From contig NZ_RBLJ01000001.1 in NCBI RefSeq assembly GCF_003634575.1, positions 1,116,001-1,180,000 of the forward strand: a DNA stretch of 64,000 nt, in the 5' to 3' direction. Below the pieces are notes generated by a model. It was not told the origin of the DNA, did not search any database, and saw nothing but the letters and a program-made list of their open reading frames with translations. Position numbers and translations under genes: made by a program. This document shows positions 1 to 10,012 of the stretch, piece after piece. The stretch's first letter is position 1, and every line of letters begins with the position of its first letter. This DNA is from Photorhabdus asymbiotica (GTDB lineage Bacteria > Pseudomonadota > Gammaproteobacteria > Enterobacterales > Enterobacteriaceae).

Positions 1-20
1 TGGCTCCTTATCAGGAGCCA
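1..20 (-). terminator. Rho-independent terminator stem after lepB
   Basis: A perfect 8-bp inverted repeat (TGGCTCCT/AGGAGCCA) with a 4-nt loop lies 58 bp beyond the lepB stop codon. Any T-run on the minus strand would lie outside the window, so only the stem can be seen. Confidence 0.6.
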
Positions 21-77
21 GTCATTAAGTTTGAAAGGATATTCTACACTGCGAGTAAAATTAATGCTTCGCTAATA

Positions 78-1058
78 TTAATTAATTCCACCAATACGGC
101 TAAAGCGAACTCCGGTAGGCCATTCCCCTTCCTGTTTTTCAAAACTCATCCAGATTGCTGAAGCGCGGCCAACCAGATTTTTCTCAGGAACAAAGCCCCA
201 CTCACGGCTATCAGCACTATTATCACGGTTATCACCCATCATGAAATAATGACCTTCAGGCACAATCCACATTCCCTCAGGCAAACCAGGCTGACGGAAA
301 TTCGGCCTCGGCAGTACACCCGGAATCTCTAAAATATGGTGGGTTGTCACACCCAGATTCTCAATCCGTTCACCCTGCCGCATGCTGTAAGGTGGTAAAG
401 TTTCTTCAACAGGTATTTGAAAAACACCTATCTTTTTCAGGCTCTCACCATGGGAATTGACACCATACTGTTTCATTGTCCACTCACTTGGGAACAGTGA
501 ACCATAAGAAACCGGTAGCTCTTCCTTACAACTTTCTGTTTCACCGCAACCAGAAAAAACACGCAGTTCTTTCTTCAGCGGATCATAAATAATTTTATCA
601 CCCGGCAAGCCAATCACTCGTTTGATGTAATCAAAACTTGGGTCCAGCGGATATTTGAATACGGCAATATCACCGCGCTTTGGTTCACCAGTCTTAATCA
701 ATGTGGTTTGAGTGATAGGATCTTTCAATCCGTATGAATATTTCTCCACCAGAATGAAATCACCAATCAATAAAGTTGGCATCATAGAACCCGATGGGAT
801 CTGAAATGGCTCATAAACAAAAGAGCGCAGGATCAGAACCACGGCCAGCACTGGGAAAATGGATGAACAAGTATCTATCCATGTTGGTTTGTTAATAGTC
901 TCAGCCAGATGCTCCTGATCCATTGTACCTTCAGTTAGCTCCTGCAATCTGGCAAGTTTCTTCTTGCGCGCTGGGGCCCATTTGAAACGATCAATACACC
1001 AAATAATGCCGGTGACTAACGTTGCTAACGTTAGGATCAGGGCAAAAGTGTTAGCCAT
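78..1058 (-). CDS. lepB: Signal peptidase I
   Basis: Leader peptidase that removes signal peptides from exported proteins at the periplasmic face of the inner membrane. The 326-aa length matches the E. coli enzyme (about 324). Two N-terminal membrane segments (about residues 4-22 and 60-80) precede the catalytic region. The nucleophile Ser is in PSGSMMPTL, the general-base Lys is in RGDIAVFKYP, and later family boxes are present (YIKRVIGLPGD and GDNRDNSADSR). The ATG is preceded by a strong TAAGGAGT ribosome site and starts 20 bp after the lepA stop, so lepA-lepB form an operon as in other enterobacteria. Nothing is unusual in it. Confidence 0.97.
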   Translation of the reverse strand: MANTFALILTLATLVTGIIWCIDRFKWAPARKKKLARLQELTEGTMDQEHLAETINKPTWIDTCSSIFPVLAVVLILRSFVYEPFQIPSGSMMPTLLIGDFILVEKYSYGLKDPITQTTLIKTGEPKRGDIAVFKYPLDPSFDYIKRVIGLPGDKIIYDPLKKELRVFSGCGETESCKEELPVSYGSLFPSEWTMKQYGVNSHGESLKKIGVFQIPVEETLPPYSMRQGERIENLGVTTHHILEIPGVLPRPNFRQPGLPEGMWIVPEGHYFMMGDNRDNSADSREWGFVPEKNLVGRASAIWMSFEKQEGEWPTGVRFSRIGGIN

Positions 1059-1078
1059 TTAGACTCCTTACAACCTTA

Positions 1079-2875
1079 TTAATTGTCTTTACCAACATGA
1101 AGAATGGCTAAGAAAGCTTCTTGTGGTAACTCAACATTACCAACCTGCTTCATGCGTTTCTTACCCTCTTTCTGTTTCTGCAATAGCTTTTTCTTACGGC
1201 TAACGTCACCACCATAACACTTCGCCAAGACGTTTTTACGCAATTGCTTCACTGTTGAGCGAGCAATAATATGATTGCCAATCGCAGCCTGGATCGCGAT
1301 ATCAAACTGCTGACGAGGAATGAGCTCTTTCATCTTCTCAACCAATTCCCGGCCACGATACTGGGCATTATCACGATGAGTAATCAACGCCAATGCATCA
1401 ACTCGTTCACCATTAATTAACACATCCACACGCACCATATCAGATGCCTGGAAACGAGTGAAATTATAATCCAGTGAAGCATAACCACGAGATGTAGATT
1501 TCAATCGATCAAAGAAATCCAACACGACTTCAGCCATCGGTATTTCGTAAGTCAGTGCAACTTGTTTACCATGGTAAACCATGTTGGTCTGCACTCCACG
1601 CTTCTCAATACATAAGGTAATGACATTCCCCAAGTATTCCTGAGGTAACAACATGTGACACTCAGCAATAGGTTCACGCAACTCTTCAATATTATTCAAC
1701 GGCGGCAATTTAGAAGGACTGTCCACATAGAGAATATCGTGGCTAGTCGTTTCCACTTCATAAACAACCGTTGGTGCAGTTGTAATAAGGTCGAGATCAT
1801 ATTCACGTTCCAGACGCTCTTGAATAATCTCCATATGCAATAGACCAAGGAAACCACAACGGAAACCAAAACCCAGTGCAGAAGAACTTTCTGGCTCATA
1901 AAACAGAGAAGCATCATTCAGACTCAACTTACCCAATGCATCACGGAATGCTTCATAGTCATCAGAACTGACAGGGAATAATCCTGCATAAACCTGTGGT
2001 TTTACTTTCTTAAAACCTGGCAGTGGTTTTTCCGCAGGTTGGCGGGCCAACGTCAATGTATCTCCGACAGGGGCACCAAGAATGTCTTTAATCGCACAAA
2101 CCAACCAACCTACTTCACCGCAATCTAATACATCGCGGTCAACTCGCTTCGGTGTGAAAATTCCAAGACGATCAGCGTTATATACCTGACCGGTACTCAT
2201 CACTTTGATTTTATCGCCCTTGCGCAAGGTACCATTTTTAATACGCACCAGCGAGACAACACCGAGATAGTTATCAAACCATGAGTCGATAATAAGTGCC
2301 TGTAACGGCGCATTAGGATCGCCTTCCGGAGCCGGAATCTCTTTAACTAAACGCTCAATGACATCCTGTACGCCGACACCCGTTTTAGCTGAACAGCGCA
2401 CTGCATCAGTAGCATCAATCCCAACAATGTCCTCAATTTCTTCTGCTACGCGCTCAGGTTCCGCAGCAGGTAAATCGATTTTATTCAACACAGGAACAAC
2501 TTCCAGATTCATATCCAGAGCGGTATAACAGTTAGCCAGTGTCTGAGCTTCCACACCCTGCCCAGCATCAACCACCAGCAATGCTCCTTCACAAGCAGCC
2601 AACGAACGGGAAACCTCATATGAGAAGTCAACGTGCCCTGGCGTGTCGATAAAGTTTAATTGATAGAGCTGCCCATCATTGGCTTTGTAATCCAAGGTAA
2701 CACTCTGCGCCTTGATGGTGATACCACGTTCACGCTCAAGTTCCATAGAGTCCAGCACTTGCTCTGCCATTTCACGATCTGTTAAGCCACCACAAATTTG
2801 AATAATACGGTCAGATAACGTCGACTTACCGTGGTCAATGTGGGCAATAATGGAGAAATTTCGTATTTGCTTCAT
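1079..2875 (-). CDS. lepA: Translation elongation factor 4 (back-translocating GTPase)
   Basis: Ribosome-associated GTPase EF4/LepA, 598 aa. The N-terminus holds the G domain with the P-loop AHIDHGKST, the DTPGH motif and the NKID motif; EF-G-like domains follow, then the LepA-specific C-terminus ending in the conserved [16 protein letters not shown]. The open frame continues 40 codons upstream, but I chose the ATG at 2875 because the protein then begins [14 protein letters not shown], matching the family start. It is transcribed with lepB. The 195 bp before it (to rseC) probably hold its promoter. Confidence 0.97.
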   Translation of the reverse strand: MKQIRNFSIIAHIDHGKSTLSDRIIQICGGLTDREMAEQVLDSMELERERGITIKAQSVTLDYKANDGQLYQLNFIDTPGHVDFSYEVSRSLAACEGALLVVDAGQGVEAQTLANCYTALDMNLEVVPVLNKIDLPAAEPERVAEEIEDIVGIDATDAVRCSAKTGVGVQDVIERLVKEIPAPEGDPNAPLQALIIDSWFDNYLGVVSLVRIKNGTLRKGDKIKVMSTGQVYNADRLGIFTPKRVDRDVLDCGEVGWLVCAIKDILGAPVGDTLTLARQPAEKPLPGFKKVKPQVYAGLFPVSSDDYEAFRDALGKLSLNDASLFYEPESSSALGFGFRCGFLGLLHMEIIQERLEREYDLDLITTAPTVVYEVETTSHDILYVDSPSKLPPLNNIEELREPIAECHMLLPQEYLGNVITLCIEKRGVQTNMVYHGKQVALTYEIPMAEVVLDFFDRLKSTSRGYASLDYNFTRFQASDMVRVDVLINGERVDALALITHRDNAQYRGRELVEKMKELIPRQQFDIAIQAAIGNHIIARSTVKQLRKNVLAKCYGGDVSRKKKLLQKQKEGKKRMKQVGNVELPQEAFLAILHVGKDN

Positions 2876-3070
2876 TATAAATATTTTTCTGCCTTGGTAT
2901 TTCTGAATCATTCGCCTAATGGACACACAGAGGGACATAAAGCGACGGTTTATAGGTTCGGCCACTGGCCTAAAAGGCTGTATTCTACATGCCAAATCTG
3001 TGAAAACCTAGTCATGCCTGTGGCTTTAGTATGATCAGTAAATTAAAAGTTCTGTGTGATTAAAACAGAT

Positions 3071-3535
3071 TTATTCCCGATGCTGAACACGAACTGCATC
3101 AGGAGGCAAGCCAATTTGTAAAACTACCGGCTGGTATTCCTGCTGATTATCCCAATAAGTAGCAACTTTACGGGCAAAGAAAAATCCTGAGATTCCTCCC
3201 AATATCCCGCCACAAAACACCCACAATTGATTGGTCATCCATAACTGAACAAGTGCACCACCAAGGAATAGCCCAATAAGTGGAGTCAGATAAACCAATA
3301 ACGCTGAACGCAGTAAGCTTCCTTCAGGGATACCAACCTCCACTTTCTGCCCTGGTTGTAACGGCTGTAAAATATCGAGTTCGATCTGATGAACACCATC
3401 AGGCCCTAATTTGTTCAGTAAATAAGAACCACACGCAGTACGAGCCTGACAACTGCCACAACCAGAAGAAGAACCATAGCGCAATAATGCTCTGCCTTGC
3501 TGCCAATGGATGACTGTTGCCCATTCTTTGATCAT
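3071..3535 (-). CDS. rseC: SoxR-reducing system / sigma-E modulator RseC
   Basis: Inner-membrane protein, 154 aa, last gene of the rpoE-rseA-rseB-rseC operon. The N-terminal part carries a cysteine cluster (CGSCQARTAC, residues about 26-35) typical of RseC/RsxC-associated redox proteins. Two adjacent membrane segments (about residues 77-95 and 102-120) follow. In E. coli RseC is linked to reducing the SoxR iron-sulfur cluster and has a minor positive effect on sigma-E. Its ATG overlaps the rseB stop by one base (TGATG), indicating translational coupling. Confidence 0.94.
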   Translation of the reverse strand: MIKEWATVIHWQQGRALLRYGSSSGCGSCQARTACGSYLLNKLGPDGVHQIELDILQPLQPGQKVEVGIPEGSLLRSALLVYLTPLIGLFLGGALVQLWMTNQLWVFCGGILGGISGFFFARKVATYWDNQQEYQPVVLQIGLPPDAVRVQHRE

Positions 3536-4491
3536 CAGTTAGCTCCCATAAATGCAACACCTGCGGCAACATACTTAGCAGTTGCCAATGGTAGTTCACC
3601 AATAACAGTAACCTCCTTTGCCCCACGTGTTACACTATAAATCGTTCGGTGCCCACGACGAAGAAGATGCTCTAATTTACTGGTCTTATCCGCGTTAATC
3701 ACATTCACTGAAAAACTGAATAAACCATCACTGAACATAATAGACTCGAGCGAATCATTATTCGACAGTTTACGCCGGTTGCGCGAAACCTCCGTGAAAC
3801 CATCCGGCAATTTACCTACTTTCCAGTTGAATACCGCCTTCTCCGATGATGGAATGACCAACATTGGTGGCATATTCAGGCGAGTAATCACACTCATTGC
3901 ATCATAGACATCCCCACCTATTGTCGAGGAAACAACCCGAAACTGCTCAAGTGTTTCACTATCACGATCAAGTAAATCAATACGTAAGGGTAAATGTGTT
4001 TCTTCGTCGATAAGTAAAATGTAATTATAACGTACTTCATCTTTGGAAATGATGCGTACAACCCGGCAAGGTCTGTCACCTATATGAGTACGACCAACAT
4101 CGATGAAATTGTAGTATTTTTTCAACTGAGTGAAGTCAGCAAAAACAACCGCAGGTAAATAATCAATAATATGATCACCATTAAGACTGAAAGCATCCAA
4201 TCCTGGTTCAAAATAACTGATCTCATTACCGCGCTGGACAATCTCCCTACGGGAACCATCCATCTGCATGATTTGAGCAATTGGAATACCATTGATAATG
4301 GCATGTCGATAACGAACTGAGACAATAGCTTGCGGGCTGAGATTAATAAAAGCAAGCTCATAAGTTAGAGACTGAGTGGCGCTACCCATCTCCTGCAACA
4401 AAGCCTCAGCGCTGCTAAGCTGTGCCGAGGCTTGTAGAGGAGTAAACAGGCTGCCCGCCAGCAAAAAGACGGAAAACCAGATATATTTCAT
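3535..4491 (-). CDS. rseB: Sigma-E regulatory protein RseB
   Basis: Periplasmic protein (318 aa) that binds the periplasmic domain of anti-sigma factor RseA, shielding it from DegS, and senses mislocalised LPS/lipoprotein. A clear signal peptide (about residues 1-23, cleavage near ASA-QLSS) is followed by the MucB/RseB N-terminal lipoprotein-like domain and the smaller C-terminal domain. It begins 2 bp after rseA and overlaps rseC. Length and order match the enterobacterial family. Confidence 0.95.
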   Translation of the reverse strand: MKYIWFSVFLLAGSLFTPLQASAQLSSAEALLQEMGSATQSLTYELAFINLSPQAIVSVRYRHAIINGIPIAQIMQMDGSRREIVQRGNEISYFEPGLDAFSLNGDHIIDYLPAVVFADFTQLKKYYNFIDVGRTHIGDRPCRVVRIISKDEVRYNYILLIDEETHLPLRIDLLDRDSETLEQFRVVSSTIGGDVYDAMSVITRLNMPPMLVIPSSEKAVFNWKVGKLPDGFTEVSRNRRKLSNNDSLESIMFSDGLFSFSVNVINADKTSKLEHLLRRGHRTIYSVTRGAKEVTVIGELPLATAKYVAAGVAFMGAN

Positions 4492-4493
4492 TA

Positions 4494-5147
4494 CTACTGT
4501 TGTGTTCCTAAAGATTGCGTTCCGGGAACCGGAATGGCAGTCTGTGGTGGTATTCCCTGTCCGTCATTTTGTTCAAAATGTACACGGCGATCAAGTTCAT
4601 ATTGTTGTAGCATGATGTTAATGCGTTTATTACGTTCCTGCACCTGCATACGCTGATCATTACCAAACATATCTTCGCCAGAAGGCACCCCCAAGCTCAC
4701 TGGGGATGCAGATCCCATTATCGGCAATGTATTGAATACCGGTGTATCGGATTGATATCCAAGATCCACAGAATTATGGCTATTGTACTGCTGTACACCT
4801 ATCAGTACTGCCAACGAAACACAGGCTGCAACACCCACTTGAGTAATTTGACTTCCCCAAGGACGGAGTTTTTGCCAGAACGTCGCTTTCTGCCAAGTCT
4901 CCGGCTGAGGCTGAGATTCAGGAACAGCCCCAGGGTTAAAATGAACCGGCTCCTTTTCAAGTGCCTGCGCAACCCGGCTTGCAATATCCATATGCAATAC
5001 TTCAGTCACATCACCGCGCAATGTATCACGGATCAAGTGGTAATTTTCCCAGTGTTTCTGCATTGCAGAATCTTTAGACAAAATACTAACGACTTCACTA
5101 TCAAGAGCTTCGCCATCCATCAGTGCGGAAAGTTTTTCTCTTTGCAT
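4494..5147 (-). CDS. rseA: Anti-sigma-E factor RseA
   Basis: Single-pass inner-membrane anti-sigma factor, 217 aa. The N-terminal cytoplasmic domain (MQREKLSALMDGE..., residues 1-90) binds sigma-E. A membrane segment lies at about residues 104-121, and the periplasmic tail is the target of DegS/RseP proteolysis and RseB binding. The gene lies 39 bp behind rpoE with its own GAAGGG ribosome site. The cleavage cascade is known for the family; only the architecture is visible here. Confidence 0.95.
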   Translation of the reverse strand: MQREKLSALMDGEALDSEVVSILSKDSAMQKHWENYHLIRDTLRGDVTEVLHMDIASRVAQALEKEPVHFNPGAVPESQPQPETWQKATFWQKLRPWGSQITQVGVAACVSLAVLIGVQQYNSHNSVDLGYQSDTPVFNTLPIMGSASPVSLGVPSGEDMFGNDQRMQVQERNKRINIMLQQYELDRRVHFEQNDGQGIPPQTAIPVPGTQSLGTQQ

Positions 5148-5186
5148 GCCAAAGTACCCTTCAGTATTATCCCACTATTTTTAATT

Positions 5187-5756
5187 TTAAATCAGTGGTT
5201 GAATTTTATCATCAATGGCTTCCCTTGCCCGGAAGATACGGGAACGAACTGTACCTACCGGACAATCCATAACAACGGCTATCTCTTCATAGCTTAGCCC
5301 ATCTAATTCCCTCAGCGTTATTGCCATTCGCAAATCCTCAGGAAGAGATTCAATGGTCCGGAAAACCACCTGCCTTAATTCTTCTGACAACATTAAATTC
5401 TCAGGGTTCGAAATTTCTTTTAGTGCGTTCGAAGCTTCATAATTTTCAACGTCATTAACATCCAAATCAGTGGATGGTGGACGTCTCCCTTGAGAAACCA
5501 AATAGTTCTTTGCAGTATTTACTGCAATACGATACAACCAAGTATAAAAAGCACTATCGCCACGAAATGAAGCTAATGCCCGATAGGCTTTAATAAATGC
5601 CTCCTGCGCAACGTCAGGAACATCACCCTGCGGAATATAGCGGGATACAAGGCTCGCTACTTTATGCTGATATCTCACCACCAGTAAGTTAAACGCCTTT
5701 TGGTCACCTTTCTGCACTCGCTCGACCAGCATTTGATCCGTTAACTGCTCGCTCAT
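5187..5756 (-). CDS. rpoE: RNA polymerase sigma-E factor
   Basis: ECF sigma factor for envelope stress, 189 aa against 191 in E. coli. Region 2 (DVAQEAFIKAYRALASFRG, -10 recognition) and region 4 (LDGLSYEEIAVVMDCPVGTVRSR, -35 recognition helix-turn-helix) are intact and nearly identical to the E. coli protein. It heads rpoE-rseA-rseB-rseC and is divergent from nadB. A short open frame ends 6 bp before its ATG, and its own ribosome site (CAGGAG) lies inside that leader. Confidence 0.97.
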   Translation of the reverse strand: MSEQLTDQMLVERVQKGDQKAFNLLVVRYQHKVASLVSRYIPQGDVPDVAQEAFIKAYRALASFRGDSAFYTWLYRIAVNTAKNYLVSQGRRPPSTDLDVNDVENYEASNALKEISNPENLMLSEELRQVVFRTIESLPEDLRMAITLRELDGLSYEEIAVVMDCPVGTVRSRIFRAREAIDDKIQPLI

Positions 5757-5762
5757 CCGAGG

Positions 5763-5882
5763 TTAAATCTCCTGAAGCAAAACTCCGCATTCATATTTAT
5801 TAAACCAACCATTCTGTCCTGTTTCTCGAGCAAGCATGGCTTTGAGTAATAAAATTCTGCGAAGTTCAATTTCTGTCATCAT
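5763..5882 (-). CDS. rseD: Leader peptide upstream of rpoE (rseD-like, 39 aa)
   Basis: A 39-codon frame (MMTEIELRRILLLKAMLA..., ending ...GVLLQEI) starts with two ATGs and stops 6 bp before the rpoE ATG, so the rpoE Shine-Dalgarno lies within its last codons. E. coli has an equivalent leader ORF, rseD (51 codons), that couples translation to rpoE and is a CsrA target. I infer the same role from position and spacing. Two GGA triplets (in CAGGAG and TCGGATG) are candidate CsrA contacts. I did not recognise sequence identity with E. coli RseD, so the symbol is by position. Confidence 0.6.
   Translation of the reverse strand: MMTEIELRRILLLKAMLARETGQNGWFNKYECGVLLQEI
5841..5868 (-). promoter_or_regulatory. 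Candidate sigma-E promoter for rpoE autoregulation
   Basis: On the minus strand TGAACTT (5862-5868) and TCAAA (5841-5845) are separated by 16 bp, close to the sigma-E consensus GGAACTT-N15/16-TCnnA. It lies inside the leader ORF, so a transcript from here would lack the leader start codon. This is inferred from motif and spacing only. Confidence 0.5.
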
Positions 5883-5958
5883 TTTGTTGCAATCATAGCC
5901 TTTATCATATCTGATAGGCTAACATGATTTTTACTCATCTTCTCCAACATCATCAATT

Positions 5959-7563
5959 ATGCAATCATTATTCTCACAACATTACAGTGATGTACTTATT
6001 ATAGGCAGTGGTGTGGCTGGTCTGTCTTTAGCTTTACGACTAGCTTCACAACATAAAATTACTGTATTAAGCAAAAGTATTCTCAGCGAAAGCGCATCTT
6101 ATTATGCACAAGGGGGTATCGCCGCTGTATTTGATAAAACAGATAGTATCGCATCTCATGTTGAAGACACTTTGATCGCCGGAGCAGGACTTTGCGATAA
6201 AAGTGCCGTCGAATTTATCACCAGTAACGCCCGCCATTGTGTACAATGGCTGATTGATCAAGGTGTTTCATTTGATACAGAAACCCGTGAAGATGGAGAA
6301 AAACAATATCATCTGACCCGTGAAGGTGGACACAGCCATCGACGTATTCTGCATCATGCAGATGCAACGGGTAAAGAAGTAGAAACCACACTGGTTGAAA
6401 AAGCCAAGTCTCATCCGAACATTATTGTGAGAGAACGCTGTAACGCAGTTGATTTAATTACCTCAAATAAAGCTCAATTCAATGGGAATAATCGAGTAGT
6501 TGGCGCTTACATTTGGAACCGCCAGCAGGAACAAGTAGAAACTCATCGCGCAAAAGTCGTTGTACTGGCAACTGGTGGCGCAGCTAAAGTTTATCAATAC
6601 ACCACAAATCCCGATATCTCATCCGGTGATGGCATTGCAATGGCATGGCGTGCCGGCTGCCGCATCGCCAATCTAGAATTTAATCAGTTTCATCCGACTT
6701 GTCTGTTTCATCCACAAGCACGTAATTTCCTGCTAACTGAAGCTTTAAGAGGTGAAGGTGCTTATCTGAGACGACCAGATGGCAGTCGTTTTATGCCTGA
6801 TTTTGATGAACGTGCTGAACTTGCTCCTCGCGACATCGTAGCGCGAGCTATTGACCATGAAATGAAACGCCTTGGCGCTGATTGCATGTTTTTAGATATT
6901 AGCCATAAACCCGCTGATTTCATTATCCAGCATTTTCCAATGATTTATGAAAAACTGCTGACATTGGGCTTTGATCTAACCAAAGAACCGATTCCAATCG
7001 TGCCTGCCGCACATTACACCTGCGGGGGTATCGTCGTCGATCATCAGGGGCGTACTGACCTCAACAATTTATATGCTATCGGTGAAGTCAGCTACACTGG
7101 CCTGCATGGTGCAAATCGTATGGCATCCAATTCTCTGCTGGAATGTTTGGTTTACGGCTGGTCTGCTGCTGAAGATATCCAACAACAGATTGAAAAAATC
7201 GAAGAAGTACCAGAACTCCCCCTTTGGGATGAGAGCCGCGTTGATAATTCAGACGAACAAGTCGTCATTCAGCACAATTGGCACGAATTACGCTTGTTTA
7301 TGTGGGATTACGTTGGCATCGTGCGTACAACCAAACGCCTGGAACGAGCATTGCGCCGCATTAATTTGCTACAGCAAGAAATTCACGACTATTACTCCAA
7401 TTTCAGAATCTCCAATAATCTACTGGAATTACGAAATTTAGTGCAAGTCGCTGAATTAATTGTACGTTGTGCACTAGAAAGGAAAGAGAGCCGGGGTCTG
7501 CATTTCACGCTGGATTATCCCAACTTACTGCCAGAGTCAAAACCGACGATTCTGACACCTTGA
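5959..7563 (+). CDS. nadB: L-aspartate oxidase
   Basis: FAD enzyme oxidising L-aspartate to iminoaspartate, the first step of de novo NAD synthesis with NadA. 534 aa (E. coli 540). The N-terminal FAD-binding [14 protein letters not shown] motif (about residues 16-29) is followed by the succinate dehydrogenase/fumarate reductase-type fold with [12 protein letters not shown], the catalytic-region stretch [14 protein letters not shown], and [18 protein letters not shown] near the C-terminal FAD site. It is divergent from rpoE, the usual enterobacterial arrangement. The C-terminus ends a few residues earlier than in E. coli. Confidence 0.97.
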   Translation: MQSLFSQHYSDVLIIGSGVAGLSLALRLASQHKITVLSKSILSESASYYAQGGIAAVFDKTDSIASHVEDTLIAGAGLCDKSAVEFITSNARHCVQWLIDQGVSFDTETREDGEKQYHLTREGGHSHRRILHHADATGKEVETTLVEKAKSHPNIIVRERCNAVDLITSNKAQFNGNNRVVGAYIWNRQQEQVETHRAKVVVLATGGAAKVYQYTTNPDISSGDGIAMAWRAGCRIANLEFNQFHPTCLFHPQARNFLLTEALRGEGAYLRRPDGSRFMPDFDERAELAPRDIVARAIDHEMKRLGADCMFLDISHKPADFIIQHFPMIYEKLLTLGFDLTKEPIPIVPAAHYTCGGIVVDHQGRTDLNNLYAIGEVSYTGLHGANRMASNSLLECLVYGWSAAEDIQQQIEKIEEVPELPLWDESRVDNSDEQVVIQHNWHELRLFMWDYVGIVRTTKRLERALRRINLLQQEIHDYYSNFRISNNLLELRNLVQVAELIVRCALERKESRGLHFTLDYPNLLPESKPTILTP

Positions 7564-7610
7564 TCTCTGCCGGCAAAACCTACTCATAACGACACCTCAG
7601 AGTGATTATT

Positions 7611-8345
7611 TCAATAATAAAGATAGAAATCCGTCACCAGCTGCTGAAATTCCAGTGTGTATACACCATCTGGCTGACGGATGGTCAACTCACTGATTAA
7701 ACCTGTACTTTCCTGACGAGAAAGTGCCAACAACATCCGATGCAATGGTTTACCTTTCCTATCACGAATATTAACCCGATCATGAGAAAACCAGCCTCGC
7801 TGACACGCCATTGTTTCGAATACCTCACCAATAGCATATGGTAATACCACACAGAACAGACCGTCTGGCGTGATTAGCTTTTCTGCGTCTTGCAATAACC
7901 GCTGATGAGTCAGAGAGCCAGTATAACGAGCCTGCTCCCTCGCTTCATTCCGGCAAGCAATAGCAGGCTCAAAATAAGGTGGATTACTCACAATCAGGTC
8001 ATAACATTGTGAATATCGATCAGCAAAATCATTAATATCCTGATGATAAACATTTACTTTTCTTCGCCATGGAGACTGCTCTACATTCTCTTGTGCTTGG
8101 AATGCGGCATTTATATCCAGTTCCACCGCGTCAATTTTTGTATTTTTATCGGTTCGCTGTGCCAACATCAGAGCAATCAACCCGCTACCACAGCCAATAT
8201 CTAAAATTGCTTTTTTGTCACTAACCGAAGCCCATGCACCCAATAGAACACCATCAGTCCCTACTTTCATCGCACATCGATCATGACCGACAAAAAATTG
8301 CTTAAAAGTAAATCCACCCCGACGCAGAGATCGTTTCTTTTCCAA
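7611..8345 (-). CDS. trmN6: tRNA1(Val) A37 N6-methyltransferase
   Basis: SAM-dependent methyltransferase (YfiC/TrmN6 family) that modifies A37 of tRNA1-Val; 244 aa. The SAM-binding motif ILDIGCGSGLIALMLAQR is at about residues 47-64 and the N6-adenine signature NPPY is in LIVSNPPYFEP at about residues 120-130. It sits convergent with nadB and divergent from srmB, the same neighbourhood as yfiC in E. coli. The N-terminal KKRSLRRGGFTFKQF is typical of the family. Confidence 0.95.
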   Translation of the reverse strand: MEKKRSLRRGGFTFKQFFVGHDRCAMKVGTDGVLLGAWASVSDKKAILDIGCGSGLIALMLAQRTDKNTKIDAVELDINAAFQAQENVEQSPWRRKVNVYHQDINDFADRYSQCYDLIVSNPPYFEPAIACRNEAREQARYTGSLTHQRLLQDAEKLITPDGLFCVVLPYAIGEVFETMACQRGWFSHDRVNIRDRKGKPLHRMLLALSRQESTGLISELTIRQPDGVYTLEFQQLVTDFYLYY

Positions 8346-8497
8346 ATTAATAACCTACATCTGTCAGCACAAAAAAATTTCGCTATAGGATAAGGGGAAT
8401 TACGTTCCGATAAAAGCGATCTGCTTCCCTGACAGTATTAATAGATGAACAATATGCCTAACCTGTTTATAATCGGCGACCCAAACAGAGGTATATA

Positions 8498-9844
8498 ATG
8501 ACTGCAACAAATTTTTCTGAACTTGACCTAGATGAACGCCTGCTTGATGCTCTGAATAACAAAGGTTACTCCCGCCCAACAGCAATTCAAGCCGCGGCTA
8601 TTCCAGCAGCAATGGATGGACGTGATGTTTTGGGTTCCGCACCGACTGGTACAGGCAAAACTGCGGCCTATCTACTGCCAGCTCTGCAACATTTACTGGA
8701 TTTTCCACGCAAAAAATCTGGCCCACCACGCATTTTGATCCTAACACCAACCCGTGAACTGGCAATGCAGGTGGCAAACCAGGCAAAAGAACTTGCTGCA
8801 CATACCAATCTGGATATTGCTACGATTACTGGCGGCGTAGCATATATGAACCATGCAGAAGTTTTCAGTGAAAATCAAGATATTGTCGTCGCTACTACAG
8901 GTCGTCTGTTGCAATATATCAAAGAAGAAAACTTTGATTGCCGAGCAGTTGAAACGCTGATCCTTGATGAAGCAGATCGTATGCTGGATATGGGTTTTGC
9001 CAATGACATTGAAACCATCGCCGGTGAGACCCGTTGGCGCAAACAGACTATGCTATTTTCTGCTACTCTGGAAGGAGACGCTATTCGTGATTTTGCTGAA
9101 CGCTTACTGAAAGATCCAATTGAAATTGATGCAGAACCATCACGCCGCGAACGCAAAAAAATCCAGCAATTCTACTATCGCGCAGATAATCTGAAACACA
9201 AAACTGCCCTACTTTGCCATTTGCTGAAACAACCGGATGTTACTAAATCCATCATTTTTGTTCGTAAACGTGAACGTGTACATGAGCTTGTAGATGAATT
9301 GCGCCAAGCCGGTATCAAAGCCTGGTACCTTGAAGGAGAAATGGTACAGGCTAAAAGGACGGAAGCTGTTAAGCGCTTGAATGATGGCAGTGTCAATGTT
9401 CTGGTTTCCACTGATGTTGCTTCCCGTGGGTTAGATATTGATGATATTAGTCATGTTTTCAACTTCGACTTACCACGTACCGCTGACGTATATCTACACC
9501 GTATTGGCCGCACGGCTCGCGCAGGTCGCAAAGGTACCGCAATTACCTTAGTGGAAGCACATGATCATCTTTTATTAGGCAAAATCAGTCGCTATATAAA
9601 CGAACCTCTGAAGCCACGGACTGTTAATGAACTTCGTCCAACAACCAGAGCACCAAGTGAAAAAACCAGTAACAAGCCATCGAAAAAAGTACTGGCTAAG
9701 CGCAAAGAAAACAAAGAGAAAAAGAAAGCCGAAGAACTAAAGAAAAAAGTAAAAATACGCCATCGAGATAGTAAAAATATTGGCAAACGCCGTAAACCTT
9801 CCGGTAATCCAAGACCTGAAACTTCAACTAACAGCGATGAGTAA
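8498..9844 (+). CDS. srmB: ATP-dependent RNA helicase SrmB
   Basis: DEAD-box helicase acting in early 50S ribosomal subunit assembly. 448 aa. Q motif (GYSRPTAIQ), motif I (APTGTGKT), DEAD box (LDEADRMLDMG), SAT motif (FSATL) and motif VI (HRIGRTARAG) are all present in order. The C-terminal 80 residues are Lys/Arg-rich and low complexity, as expected for the RNA-binding tail. A hairpin terminator follows 8 bp after the stop codon. Confidence 0.96.
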   Translation: MTATNFSELDLDERLLDALNNKGYSRPTAIQAAAIPAAMDGRDVLGSAPTGTGKTAAYLLPALQHLLDFPRKKSGPPRILILTPTRELAMQVANQAKELAAHTNLDIATITGGVAYMNHAEVFSENQDIVVATTGRLLQYIKEENFDCRAVETLILDEADRMLDMGFANDIETIAGETRWRKQTMLFSATLEGDAIRDFAERLLKDPIEIDAEPSRRERKKIQQFYYRADNLKHKTALLCHLLKQPDVTKSIIFVRKRERVHELVDELRQAGIKAWYLEGEMVQAKRTEAVKRLNDGSVNVLVSTDVASRGLDIDDISHVFNFDLPRTADVYLHRIGRTARAGRKGTAITLVEAHDHLLLGKISRYINEPLKPRTVNELRPTTRAPSEKTSNKPSKKVLAKRKENKEKKKAEELKKKVKIRHRDSKNIGKRRKPSGNPRPETSTNSDE

Positions 9845-9851
9845 CTCTTTA

Positions 9852-9871
9852 AACGGGCCGATTGGCCCGTT
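9852..9871 (+). terminator. srmB terminator hairpin
   Basis: AACGGGCC-GATT-GGCCCGTT forms a perfect 8-bp stem with a 4-nt loop just after srmB. The T-tract behind it is weak (TGATTATAAT). Confidence 0.6.
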
Positions 9872-10012
9872 GATTATAATATGCAGTTTCGCATAGTAAG
9901 ATTATTCTGTGAGTAAATAAGCTCTCAGCAAACGCTTCTTTATTTCTATTAATAATTTATCAGGTATACCGCATGGCTGGGGAGAACAGAGAGTATTAGA
10001 GCTTCATAAACA

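Noticed and set aside
2876-2995. N-terminal extension of lepA
   Set aside because: The extra 40 codons match nothing, while the downstream ATG gives the exact family start.
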